Positions 1 to 6,966 of a DNA stretch of 64,000 nucleotides are shown here, piece by piece. Made by a program: the position numbers and the translations under genes. Source of the stretch: JBMDXB01 sp048594885 (GTDB taxonomy: Bacteria; Acidobacteriota; Vicinamibacteria; Vicinamibacterales; 2-12-FULL-66-21). The stretch lies in NCBI GenBank assembly GCA_048594885.1, contig JBMDXB010000112.1, positions 1-64,000 on the forward strand. The letters run 5' to 3'. Under the pieces are notes generated by a model. That model ran no database searches, was not told the DNA's origin, and saw only the letters and a program-made list of their open reading frames with translations. Positions within the stretch are counted from its first letter, which is position 1. Each line of letters opens with the position of its first letter.

Positions 1-849
1 GTCTTTCTTGGGCCCGTGCCGGTCCTCATAAAATACCAAATTGTGCCCGGGGCGGTCCCCCCTGGGGCCACCCCCCTTCCACATCGCGCGTCCCGTGCCG
101 CCATAGCCCCAGAGCACATATCGTTCGGGCGCGGCGAGAAAGCCGGCGCTGAGGTAATGCGCCTTGCACGCGGTGAAGCGCTCCTGCGCGTAGCGCTGAT
201 CGATGCGGGACAGGCTGTCCGCGCGATCGCGCCACGACAACAGTCGCCGCGGCACGACGCCGATGCGCATGCCCGCGCCGAGCGCGCGCAGGATCAGGTC
301 GTAGTCTTCGGGCCAGCCGTGGTCCTGGTAGCCGAGCGCCGCCATGTCGCGCCGCATCGTCAGCGTCGGATGTGCGATCGGGCACTCGACGAACGCGTCG
401 CGCCGCACATCCTGCTCCGAACACAGGTTGTTCAGCCATCGCTCGTACTCCACCAGCCGCGGCGCGAGCGACCGCCGCGGAAACAGCCGGATGTGGCATC
501 CGACAGCAGCCAGCTCCGGCTGCGCGTCCATCATCGTGGCCTGCGCGGCGATCCGTTCGCGATGCATCACATCGTCTGCATCCATGCGCGCGATGAGTGT
601 CGCGCGGCACTCCGCGAGGCCGGTGTTCAGCGCGGCGATCAGTCCACGATGCGCCGTCGCGATCAGTCTGAACCGCTCGTCCTGCCGGCATGCGTCCTCG
701 GCGCACTCACGCGTGCCGTCAGTGGACCCGTCGTCGACGATGAGGCACTCCCACGAGCGCTCGGTCTGGCGGCGGATGCTCGCCAGGCATGCGCCGAGCG
801 TCCGTGCGTCGTTCCAGGCGGGGAGGAGGATGGAGATGCGGGGTGTCAA
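1..849 (-). CDS. Glycosyltransferase family 2, 3' end outside the window
   Basis: Probable transfer of a sugar from a nucleotide sugar to a cell-surface acceptor. The 283 visible residues open with RISILLPAWND and VDDGSTDGT, the GT-A nucleotide-binding core. ARMDADD follows near residue 90 (DxD metal/nucleotide site) and PEDYDLILRA near residue 178 (acceptor-side ED motif). The start is placed at TTG 849 because family similarity begins about four residues later and no ATG is available. That TTG lies in the CAGCATTGAC end of a heptamer repeat tract, with no clear Shine-Dalgarno. The last ~30 visible residues are glycine/proline rich, in DNA with C/G runs, and look less like the family; an assembly edge error there is possible. 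Confidence 0.85.
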   Translation of the reverse strand, partial: MTPRISILLPAWNDARTLGACLASIRRQTERSWECLIVDDGSTDGTRECAEDACRQDERFRLIATAHRGLIAALNTGLAECRATLIARMDADDVMHRERIAAQATMMDAQPELAAVGCHIRLFPRRSLAPRLVEYERWLNNLCSEQDVRRDAFVECPIAHPTLTMRRDMAALGYQDHGWPEDYDLILRALGAGMRIGVVPRRLLSWRDRADSLSRIDQRYAQERFTACKAHYLSAGFLAAPERYVLWGYGGTGRAMWKGGGPRGDRPGHNLVFYEDRHGPKKD

Positions 850-898
850 TGCTGAATGCTGAATGCCGAATGCTAAATGGTCAATGCTGAATGTGAAT
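845..898. repeat. GAATGCY heptamer tandem array
   Basis: About seven imperfect 7-bp units (GAATGCT, GAATGCC, AAATGGT, CAATGCT) lie end to end immediately upstream of the glycosyltransferase start. On the minus strand the tract ends CAGCATTGAC, the same ending as the repeat ahead of the aldehyde dehydrogenase at 30 kb. No gene is seen between here and the PadR promoter. Confidence 0.85.
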
Positions 899-995
899 AG
901 CGAACATTCCTCGAGTGGCTCGAGGTGCGCGACGCGCGCAACAGTGTACTCGTCAGAACACACTGAGCTCGGTCCGGGCCGAGTTGGCGCGATGG

Positions 996-1026
996 TAGAC
1001 AGAATAGGCATATATCTGCATATAAT
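996..1026 (+). promoter_or_regulatory. padR promoter with overlapping direct repeats
   Basis: A perfect TATAAT (1021-1026) is preceded by TAGACA (996-1001) with a 19-bp spacer. A direct repeat GCATATA (1008-1014 and 1018-1024), one helical turn apart, overlaps the -10 hexamer and could be the autoregulatory site of the PadR protein. The start codon is only 9 nt past the -10, so the mRNA would have almost no leader. Confidence 0.55.
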
Positions 1027-1035
1027 CGCCGCGCC

Positions 1036-1401
1036 ATGCGACGCAAGCCCGGCGCGCTCGTACCGCTCGAACAGTCGATCCTCGCGGCGGCCTTGCAACT
1101 GCGGAAGCGGCGCGCGAGGGAGTTCCACGGCTACGAGGTGGCCCGCTACGTCGCGGACGCCTCGGAGCGGCGGCTGCTCACCGCCTACGGCACGCTCTAT
1201 CGCGCGCTGGGACGCCTCGAGAACATGGGCCTGCTCAGCAGCCGCTGGGAGGACCCGCAGATCGCCGCCGACGAGAACCGGCCGGGACGCCGGCTCTATG
1301 CCCTGACCGACGCCGGCGTCACGGCCGCGCGCGCTTGCCATGACGATGCGGTTGCCCGCCGGGTCGAGAGACTGCGGCGGAAGAGAGTGGCGCCCGCATG
1401 A
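1036..1401 (+). CDS. PadR family transcriptional regulator
   Basis: DNA-binding repressor-type regulator of 121 residues, the usual size of short PadR proteins. The winged helix is seen in LEQSILAAALQL, FHGYEVARYV, TAYGTLYRALGRLENMGLL and the wing RPGRRLYALTDAG, and a short C-terminal helix would dimerise. In Acidobacteriota small PadR genes commonly precede membrane-transport genes. Here the next gene overlaps it by 4 bp (ATGA), so the two are translationally coupled. Control probably includes the repeats overlapping its own -10 box. The ligand is unknown. Confidence 0.92.
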   Translation: MRRKPGALVPLEQSILAAALQLRKRRAREFHGYEVARYVADASERRLLTAYGTLYRALGRLENMGLLSSRWEDPQIAADENRPGRRLYALTDAGVTAARACHDDAVARRVERLRRKRVAPA

Positions 1402-1859
1402 CGTCGATGCCGCTGCGGCTCGCCGTCGCCGCGGTGCGAATGTGGACGCGCCTCTACACGTGGCGCATGCCGCACGCGATCCGCGAGCGGCGCCGAGCGG
1501 AGATCGAATCGGACTTGTGGGAGTGCCAGGCGGAGCGGCCGGGCACCACCGCAGTGCCGCTGCTCGTCGTCGCGCGCCTGCTGTTCGGAATGGTGGATGA
1601 CGTCCGCTGGAGGGCCGAACGTATGTCCGGACATCGCATCGCTTCGCCAGGCCGCCTGCTTGCGATCGGCGCCGCCGTGGCCGTGCTCGCAGGCGTGCTC
1701 TGGGCGGGACTCACAGCCTCGAGCCGTACGCTCCCGGCGCCGCCCGCCGCTCCGGATTTCCGCGCGCGCCGCGCGCCGTACCCTGCGCCTCCGCCGCCAC
1801 CGCCGCCGCTGTGCAATCCTCCCGGCGTCGCCCGGCCGAGCCCATCGCCGTGCAGTTGA
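1398..1859 (+). CDS. PadR-linked single-pass membrane protein
   Basis: Product of 153 residues, not assigned to a named family. The N-terminal half has amphipathic helices with RRRAEIESDLWE, a segment I associate with membrane proteins found next to PadR genes. One hydrophobic helix follows (about residues 87-105, LLAIGAAVAVLAGVLWAGL), then a proline-rich tail with a run of seven prolines. It overlaps padR by 4 bp and the next gene by up to 49 bp. A role as membrane partner or target of the PadR regulator is inferred from position only. Confidence 0.7.
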   Translation: MTSMPLRLAVAAVRMWTRLYTWRMPHAIRERRRAEIESDLWECQAERPGTTAVPLLVVARLLFGMVDDVRWRAERMSGHRIASPGRLLAIGAAVAVLAGVLWAGLTASSRTLPAPPAAPDFRARRAPYPAPPPPPPPLCNPPGVARPSPSPCS

Positions 1860-3211
1860 TCTGCGCACTCGCAGTCGCGACGATGGCGGTATCTGCAAGC
1901 TCGCCCGCCGTCGGCCAGGCGCTCGACGTCGGGCCGCGCGATCCCATCGCCACGATCGTTGCCGCGTTCCGAACACACCCGATCGTTGCGCTCGACGAGT
2001 TGCACGGTGACGAACGGTCGCATGCCTTCCGTCTCGCGCTGATTCGCGATCCGCGATTCGCAGCCGTCGCGAACGACGTCGTCGTCGAGTTCGGCAATTC
2101 CCGTTATCAGAGTGTCATCGGTCGGTTCGCGGCCGGCGCGGACGTCACGCCCGACGAGCTCGAAAAGATCTGGCAGGACACGACCCAGGCGCACATGATC
2201 TGGGATCGTCCGATCTACGAGGACTTCTTCCGCGCCGTGCGCGCCGTCAATCTACGGCTGCCGGAGACGCGGCGGCTGCGCATCCTCCTCGGAGATCCGC
2301 CGATCGACTGGGACGCCGTCCGAACATCGGAAGATCGACAAGAGGCGTTGCGCCTCGGGCGCAGCGCCTACCCGGCCGATCTCATCATGCGTGAGGTCCT
2401 CGCCAGGCAACGCCGGGCGCTCGTCATCTACGGCGGCATGCACCTGATGCGACAGAACCTCCAGGGCCCGAATCTGATTGAACACCTCGAGAACAAAGCC
2501 GGCGTGAGAGCATTCGTCGTCGGGACTGTCGCGGACCTCGCCGTCATCGGAGCCGACGGCGCGGCATGGCCGTCACCAAGCCTTGCGCTCACAAGGGGCA
2601 GCGGCCTGGCGAATCAACTCGACGCCCTCCTCTATCTCGGACCCGCGTCCGGCAAACGGACGTCGCGTCTCAGCCCGGCACTGTGCTCGGACGCCGGCTA
2701 TCGCCGGATGCGCATCCGCCGCATGACGCTTGCGGGTATGGCGAACGCCGCGGAACTCCTGGACCGCGAATGCGCCGCTCCACAAAGCAAACCGGACCTC
2801 TCCGGGACGTGGAAGCCAGTCGAAGCGCCCGATGCCCGGCCGGCGCCGCCATCGCCGAGCAGCGGCGCACCTCCGCCGCCGCAGACACTGTCGATTACCG
2901 TTTCGCAGTCGGAGAGCGAGCTGAAAGTCGAGCGGCGCGTCGAGACCGGCGGACGCGAGGCCGTCTACACGTTCACCTACAAGCTGGATCGCTCGACCAG
3001 CGTCAATCAGATGGGGCCGCTGGTCTTCAGGACGACGGCAGCGTGGGACGGCGCGTCGCTGGTGCTCTCTTCGGAGGTGTCGGCTGACGAGAAGCCGCTC
3101 GGTCGAGTGAAAGACGTCTATCGGGTCGAAAACGGAGAGCTCATCGTCGAGACAACGCGCGAGACGCCGGCCGGGATGTTCACCATGAAGATGCTCCACC
3201 GCAAACAGTGA
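1811..3211 (+). CDS. Secreted ChaN/EreA-like protein fused to a DLSGTW domain
   Basis: 466 residues from ATG 1811. GTG 1850 would begin directly at the signal peptide and cut the overlap with the upstream gene to 10 bp, so it is a good alternative. After the signal sequence (ends near VGQA) residues ~40-250 look like the ChaN/Tiki/erythromycin-esterase fold: LDELHGDE near the N-terminus and VIYGGMHLMRQ later correspond to its paired acidic and His motifs. After a proline-rich linker, a C-terminal beta-rich domain starts DLSGTWKP and ends in MLHRKQ. The next gene encodes that domain alone. Substrate unknown; periplasmic or extracellular location inferred. Confidence 0.75.
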   Translation: MQSSRRRPAEPIAVQLICALAVATMAVSASSPAVGQALDVGPRDPIATIVAAFRTHPIVALDELHGDERSHAFRLALIRDPRFAAVANDVVVEFGNSRYQSVIGRFAAGADVTPDELEKIWQDTTQAHMIWDRPIYEDFFRAVRAVNLRLPETRRLRILLGDPPIDWDAVRTSEDRQEALRLGRSAYPADLIMREVLARQRRALVIYGGMHLMRQNLQGPNLIEHLENKAGVRAFVVGTVADLAVIGADGAAWPSPSLALTRGSGLANQLDALLYLGPASGKRTSRLSPALCSDAGYRRMRIRRMTLAGMANAAELLDRECAAPQSKPDLSGTWKPVEAPDARPAPPSPSSGAPPPPQTLSITVSQSESELKVERRVETGGREAVYTFTYKLDRSTSVNQMGPLVFRTTAAWDGASLVLSSEVSADEKPLGRVKDVYRVENGELIVETTRETPAGMFTMKMLHRKQ

Positions 3212-3301
3212 AGCGGATCGCCTCGTGCAAAGGACGGGTGCCGTACGTATAAAAGCCAACCGAGCGCCCTGCGTGGCCCACTCATAGCGATGGAGTCCGC
3301 C

Positions 3302-3808
3302 ATGACGCACGCAGCTCGTATGAGTATCCTCGCCGTCGCCTTCACGCTCGCGTCCACAGCCGCCCAGACCAGGCCTGACTTCTCCGGCGTATGGACATGG
3401 ATCAACCCGCCCGAGCCGCGCCCGGCGCCGGCTCTACCACCCGGCGCACCACCCCTTCCGGAAATGCCGGCGCGGCCGAAGCACATCTCGCTGACCATCG
3501 CGCAATCGGCCACGGAGATGAAAGTGGAGCACCGTTCAGAACGGGACGGCCGCGAAGAGGTCCTCACGTGGGTCTACAAGCTCGATGGCTCCGAGAGCGT
3601 CAGCAAGGTCGGTAGCTCCACCTACACGACCACGGCGGCGTGGAAGGGAGACGCCCTTGTGCTCACGTCAACAGTGCCGATGGAAGGACAGCCGGACTGG
3701 CGGATCACGAACGTGTACCGGCTCGAAGACGGCGAACTCGTCGTCGAGAACACGACCGTGAATTTTCGCGGGACCTTTTCACGAAAGGCCGTCTACAGAA
3801 AACAGTGA
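3302..3808 (+). CDS. Secreted DLSGTW-type beta-domain protein
   Basis: Product of 168 residues with a signal peptide (MTHAARMSILAVAFTLASTA) followed by PDFSGVWTW, a proline-rich stretch and a beta-rich domain. The domain repeats the plan of the preceding protein's C-terminus: ISLTIAQSATEMKVE matches LSITVSQSESELKVE, and VYRLEDGELVVENTT matches VYRVENGELIVETTR. Start 3302 is chosen over ATG 3290 because GGAG lies 6 bp before it. A local duplication (or loss of the N-terminal half) explains the pair. Function is unknown; the domain resembles lipocalin-like secreted domains common in Acidobacteriota. Confidence 0.8.
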   Translation: MTHAARMSILAVAFTLASTAAQTRPDFSGVWTWINPPEPRPAPALPPGAPPLPEMPARPKHISLTIAQSATEMKVEHRSERDGREEVLTWVYKLDGSESVSKVGSSTYTTTAAWKGDALVLTSTVPMEGQPDWRITNVYRLEDGELVVENTTVNFRGTFSRKAVYRKQ

Positions 3809-3825
3809 GGGTTCAGCGGGCGAGA

Positions 3826-4296
3826 TCACCCGCCGGAGCGAAGCTGTTGGACGACCACCGCCATGAGCCCGGCCAGCGCGAAGAACTGGCCGACCCAGAA
3901 GATGAAGGCCCACTTCAAAAGCTCGAAACGGCTGTTCGTAATCTCCTGCCGCAGCCCGTTGATCTCGCCTCGAACGGCCGCGATCTCGCCGCAAAGGACG
4001 GCGATTTCTCCACGGACCGACCCGATATCTCCGCGGAGTGCCGCCGACTCCTCTCTCTGTTCCTGACGCGTGCAGCACCCGGCTATCTGCTGGCGCAGCG
4101 ACGCAAAGCCATGCGTCATCTCGACGCGGAGCTTCGACGTCTCCTCCACCAGACGGCGTTCATAACGGTCCGTCGCGGCCGAGATCACGTCCACACGCCA
4201 CTCCGCCCGAGCATCGTTGAACAGATCGACAAGACCGGCAGTCGCCTCGGTCCCAAGGCGTTCGCGCAGAGAGGCCGGCACTCGGCTCGTATCCAT
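3826..4296 (-). CDS. Coiled-coil protein with C-terminal membrane anchor
   Basis: Product of 156 residues. An N-terminal region (VPASLRERLG, GLVDLFNDARAEW, RYERRLVEETSKLRVEM) leads into a long coiled coil with repeated RGEI/RQEI heptads and one C-terminal transmembrane helix (WAFIFWVGQFFALAGLMAVVV). This is the layout of the small DUF1640/LA_3696-like bacterial coiled-coil family; function unknown. ATG 4296 has GAGG upstream and matches the usual family start (MDTSRVP). The in-frame ATG 4339-4341 lies inside a sequence element shared with recQ. It is convergent with the DLSGTW gene, whose stop is 17 bp away. Confidence 0.8.
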   Translation of the reverse strand: MDTSRVPASLRERLGTEATAGLVDLFNDARAEWRVDVISAATDRYERRLVEETSKLRVEMTHGFASLRQQIAGCCTRQEQREESAALRGDIGSVRGEIAVLCGEIAAVRGEINGLRQEITNSRFELLKWAFIFWVGQFFALAGLMAVVVQQLRSGG

Positions 4297-4326
4297 ACGT
4301 CCATCCTCGCCGGTCCGGCCCCTCTT

Positions 4327-4361
4327 GGACGACGATGCCATCGTCGTGCGAAATGTTCAAG
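4327..4361. promoter_or_regulatory. 35-bp element shared with the recQ start
   Basis: GGACGACGATGCCATCGTCG (4327-4346), then 8 unrelated bases, then GTTCAAG (4355-4361). The same 20-mer, the same 8-base gap and the same 7-mer occur at 45716-45750. The core CGACGATG-C-CATCGTCG is a perfect palindrome with a one-base centre. Each copy covers an ATG of a minus-strand gene (MASSS in both) and lies upstream of two-component sequence on the plus strand. Confidence 0.5.
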
Positions 4362-4418
4362 TGGAGTCAGGGACGCTGCGGCTTTGACGCCGCGGCGCCG
4401 CGGTGGAACACTGGTGCC

Positions 4419-5987
4419 ATGCAGCCGGGGCCCTACGACGCGATCGACGATCTGAGCCCCGACGAGCTGCGGCAGCGGCGGCACTCGCTGCCGGCACTGC
4501 TCGAGCGGGCGCCGGTGCCGATCGCCATAGCGCACGATCCCGAGTGCCGCTACATCTCGGGCAATCGCGCGGCCGCAGCGCTCCTGCACCTCCCCGCCGA
4601 CGTCAACTTCTCGCTGACGCCGCCGCCCGGCACGACGCCGCCGTATCGCATACAGCGCAACGGCATCGACATACCCGCCGCCGAGCTGCCGATGCAGTAC
4701 GCCATCGCCCACCGCACGCGCGTGAGCAACGAGATCGAAATCGTCCGCAGCGACGGCAGCGTCGTCTACGTCCAGAACGACGTCGAGCCGCTGTTCGACA
4801 CGCACGGCGACGTCTACGGCTGCGTCAGCGTCATCGTCGACGTCACGGATCGCAAGCTGTCGGAGCTGACGCTGCGCGACGCCGACCGGCGGAAGGACGA
4901 GTTCCTCGCGACGCTCTCGCACGAGCTGCGCAACCCGCTGGCGCCGATCCGGACGGCGCTCGAGGTCATGCGCCTCGCGCGCGACAACCCGGAACTGGTC
5001 GAGCGCGCCCGCGCGACGATGGAGCGGCAACTGCTGCACCTGGTGCGCATCACCGACGACCTGCTCGACATCGCGCGCGTCACGCAGAACAAAGTGGAGC
5101 TGCGGCGCGAGCAACTCGACGTCCGCGCCGTGATTCAAAGCGCGATCGAATCGACGCGGGCGCTGATCGAGTCGCGGCGGCACGCGCTCGTGCTCGATCT
5201 GCCGCAGCATCCCGTCCGCGTCGAAGCGGACTTCACCCGCGTCGCCCAGATCTTCGCCAACCTGCTCAACAACGCCGCGAAGTACACCGACACCGGCGGG
5301 ATGATCCGCGTCTCCGCATCGATCGAAGGCACGCGGGCCGTCGTCGCGGTCACGGACAACGGCATCGGCATCGCGCCGGAGGACCTTGCGCGCGTGTTCG
5401 ACATGTTCACGCAGGTCCACTCGCATCGGGATCGCACGCTCGGCGGCATGGGTATCGGACTGACGCTGGCCAGGCGCCTTGTCGAGCTGCACGGCGGCAC
5501 GATCACCGCCGCGAGCACGGGACCCGGACACGGCAGCACCTTCATCGTCCGCCTGCCGCTCGCGTCCGCCGCCGAGGGCGACGATGAGGCGAGACGAGGG
5601 GTCGAGCCGGCGGCACGTCCGTGCCGGATTCTGATCGCGGAAGACAATCCGGACGCCGCGGAGATGCTGCGGCTCATGCTGGACTTCAAGGGACACGACG
5701 TGCGCGTCGCGCCCGACGGCGCGCAGGCGGTGGCGCTCGCGGGCACCTTCGATCCGCAGATCGCCTTCCTCGACATCGGCATGCCGCACATGGACGGCTA
5801 CGAGGCAGCCCGGAGCATCCGACAGATGAAAGGATCGCGCGTTGTCCTCGTCGCGCTGACCGGCTGGGGGCAGGACGAGGACAAGCGCCTGTCGCGCGAC
5901 GCCGGCTTCGACCATCACCTGACGAAGCCGCCGGATCCGGAGGTGCTCGAAGCGCTGATTGCCCGCTGTGCTCGAAAGTCCGAGTAG
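4419..5987 (+). CDS. Hybrid sensor histidine kinase (PAS-HisKA-HATPase-REC)
   Basis: Soluble hybrid two-component kinase of 522 residues. A PAS-type sensor lies at about 20-145 (ending VDVTDRKLSEL). HisKA follows with KDEFLATLSHELRNPL, phospho-acceptor His168. HATPase_c has N-box IFANLLNNAAKYTD, G1 DNGIGI and G2 GGMGIGLTLA. The C-terminal receiver RILIAEDNPDAAEML has acceptor Asp452 in FLDIGMP. No membrane helix is seen, so the signal is probably cytoplasmic. ATG 4419 is used because PAS similarity begins just after it. The stop codon lies inside a 9-bp tandem repeat. No separate output regulator adjoins. Confidence 0.93.
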   Translation: MQPGPYDAIDDLSPDELRQRRHSLPALLERAPVPIAIAHDPECRYISGNRAAAALLHLPADVNFSLTPPPGTTPPYRIQRNGIDIPAAELPMQYAIAHRTRVSNEIEIVRSDGSVVYVQNDVEPLFDTHGDVYGCVSVIVDVTDRKLSELTLRDADRRKDEFLATLSHELRNPLAPIRTALEVMRLARDNPELVERARATMERQLLHLVRITDDLLDIARVTQNKVELRREQLDVRAVIQSAIESTRALIESRRHALVLDLPQHPVRVEADFTRVAQIFANLLNNAAKYTDTGGMIRVSASIEGTRAVVAVTDNGIGIAPEDLARVFDMFTQVHSHRDRTLGGMGIGLTLARRLVELHGGTITAASTGPGHGSTFIVRLPLASAAEGDDEARRGVEPAARPCRILIAEDNPDAAEMLRLMLDFKGHDVRVAPDGAQAVALAGTFDPQIAFLDIGMPHMDGYEAARSIRQMKGSRVVLVALTGWGQDEDKRLSRDAGFDHHLTKPPDPEVLEALIARCARKSE

Positions 5988-6041
5988 TCCGAGTGGTCCG
6001 AGTGGTCCGAGTCGTCCGAGTCGTCAGTCGTCCGAGTCGTC
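5978..6041. repeat. GTCCGAGTN 9-mer array across two convergent stops
   Basis: Five contiguous 9-bp units GTCCGAGT(A/G/C) at 5978-6022, a short interruption, then a sixth unit at 6030-6038. The TAG of the histidine kinase (5985-5987) and the TGA of the arginase-family gene (6024-6026, other strand) both lie inside the array, which also encodes the latter's DDSDD tail. Confidence 0.9.
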
Positions 6042-6872
6042 TGGCGGACGAGTTCTTCCCCGAGCCGCTGCGCTGGTAGCGCGCATTATGCCGACCAGCT
6101 CCTTCACGAACTTCGCGGCGACGCGCGCCGTGAGATCGCGCAGGTCGTTGCGAGGGTTGTACTCGACGAGGTCGGCGCCAACCACCGGCGCACGGACAGC
6201 GGCCAGCACGTCCAGCACTTCGCGCACCGTAAGCCCTCCCGGCTCGGGATGCGAGAGCCCTGGCGCCAGCATCGGTTCGAGAACGTCGAGGTCGAGCGAT
6301 ACGTAGACAGCTCCGCTGACGTTCGCGACGGCGGCGGCTGCTTCGCGCCATCGCGGCGGCCCGAAGACCTCCGTTCCGAACCTCTTCGACTGCGCGCGCT
6401 GATGCGGCGTCAGCGTGCGGATGCCGACCTGAATGAGGCCCCCGGCAAGTCCTTCTTCCATCACGCGCGCGAACGGGCACGCGTGCGAGTAACGGTCTCC
6501 CCCGAAGTCGTCATAGAGATCGCCGTGAGCGTCGAAATGCAGGACGGTCAGTGGACGCCGTTCCCTGAACGCCCGCAGGATTGGATAGGTGATGGAGTGA
6601 TCGCCGCCGAGGAGCAGGGGGATCGACCCGGCGTCGAGCACGCGGCGAACGCCCTGCTCGATCGCATCGCGGGCCCCCGCAGCGTCAATCGAGAGCGCAA
6701 GGTCGCCGGCGTCTGCCAGGACGTCCGGCGACGAGACGTCGTCGCCGCGCTCGTTGAACGCGTTGGTCGACGGCGAACACAGCGCCGCGCGAATCAACGG
6801 TGGCGCTTCCGCGGCGCCGCGCTGGTATGACGACGAGCCGTCCCAGGGGACGCCGAGCAGCGTGACGGGCAT
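6024..6872 (-). CDS. Arginase/agmatinase family ureohydrolase
   Basis: Binuclear manganese hydrolase family that removes urea from a guanidino compound or acts on a related amidine. In 282 residues the metal motifs are LLGGDHSIT, FDAHGDLYDDFGG (DAHxD) and SLDLDVLEP. The last is usually SxDxDxxDP, so an Asp is replaced by Glu; the two metal-ligand Asp residues remain. EPGGL is also present. Substrate cannot be assigned (arginine, agmatine, guanidinobutyrate or formiminoglutamate are all possible). The acidic tail is encoded by the repeat array. It is divergent from the downstream hydrolase gene. Confidence 0.88.
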   Translation of the reverse strand: MPVTLLGVPWDGSSSYQRGAAEAPPLIRAALCSPSTNAFNERGDDVSSPDVLADAGDLALSIDAAGARDAIEQGVRRVLDAGSIPLLLGGDHSITYPILRAFRERRPLTVLHFDAHGDLYDDFGGDRYSHACPFARVMEEGLAGGLIQVGIRTLTPHQRAQSKRFGTEVFGPPRWREAAAAVANVSGAVYVSLDLDVLEPMLAPGLSHPEPGGLTVREVLDVLAAVRAPVVGADLVEYNPRNDLRDLTARVAAKFVKELVGIMRATSAAARGRTRPPDDSDD

Positions 6873-6931
6873 GTTCCGGCATCGAATCTATCCGAACCTG
6901 GGACACACGGCTACGTATATGACTGCGTCTC

Positions 6932-6959
6932 TTGCCTTTCGTCCCTCCAGGTATAGGAT
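6932..6959 (+). promoter_or_regulatory. Promoter with -10 seven bases before ATG
   Basis: TTGCCT (6932-6937), 16-bp spacer, TAGGAT (6954-6959), then 7 nt to the ATG at 6967. The spacing implies a leaderless or nearly leaderless transcript. Confidence 0.5.
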
Positions 6960-6966
6960 TCGCCAT

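Noticed and set aside
4185..5918. Long antisense open frame opposite the hybrid kinase
   Set aside because: The sense strand encodes a complete PAS-HisKA-HATPase-REC protein; the antisense product is repetitive Arg/Val/Asp sequence without motifs.
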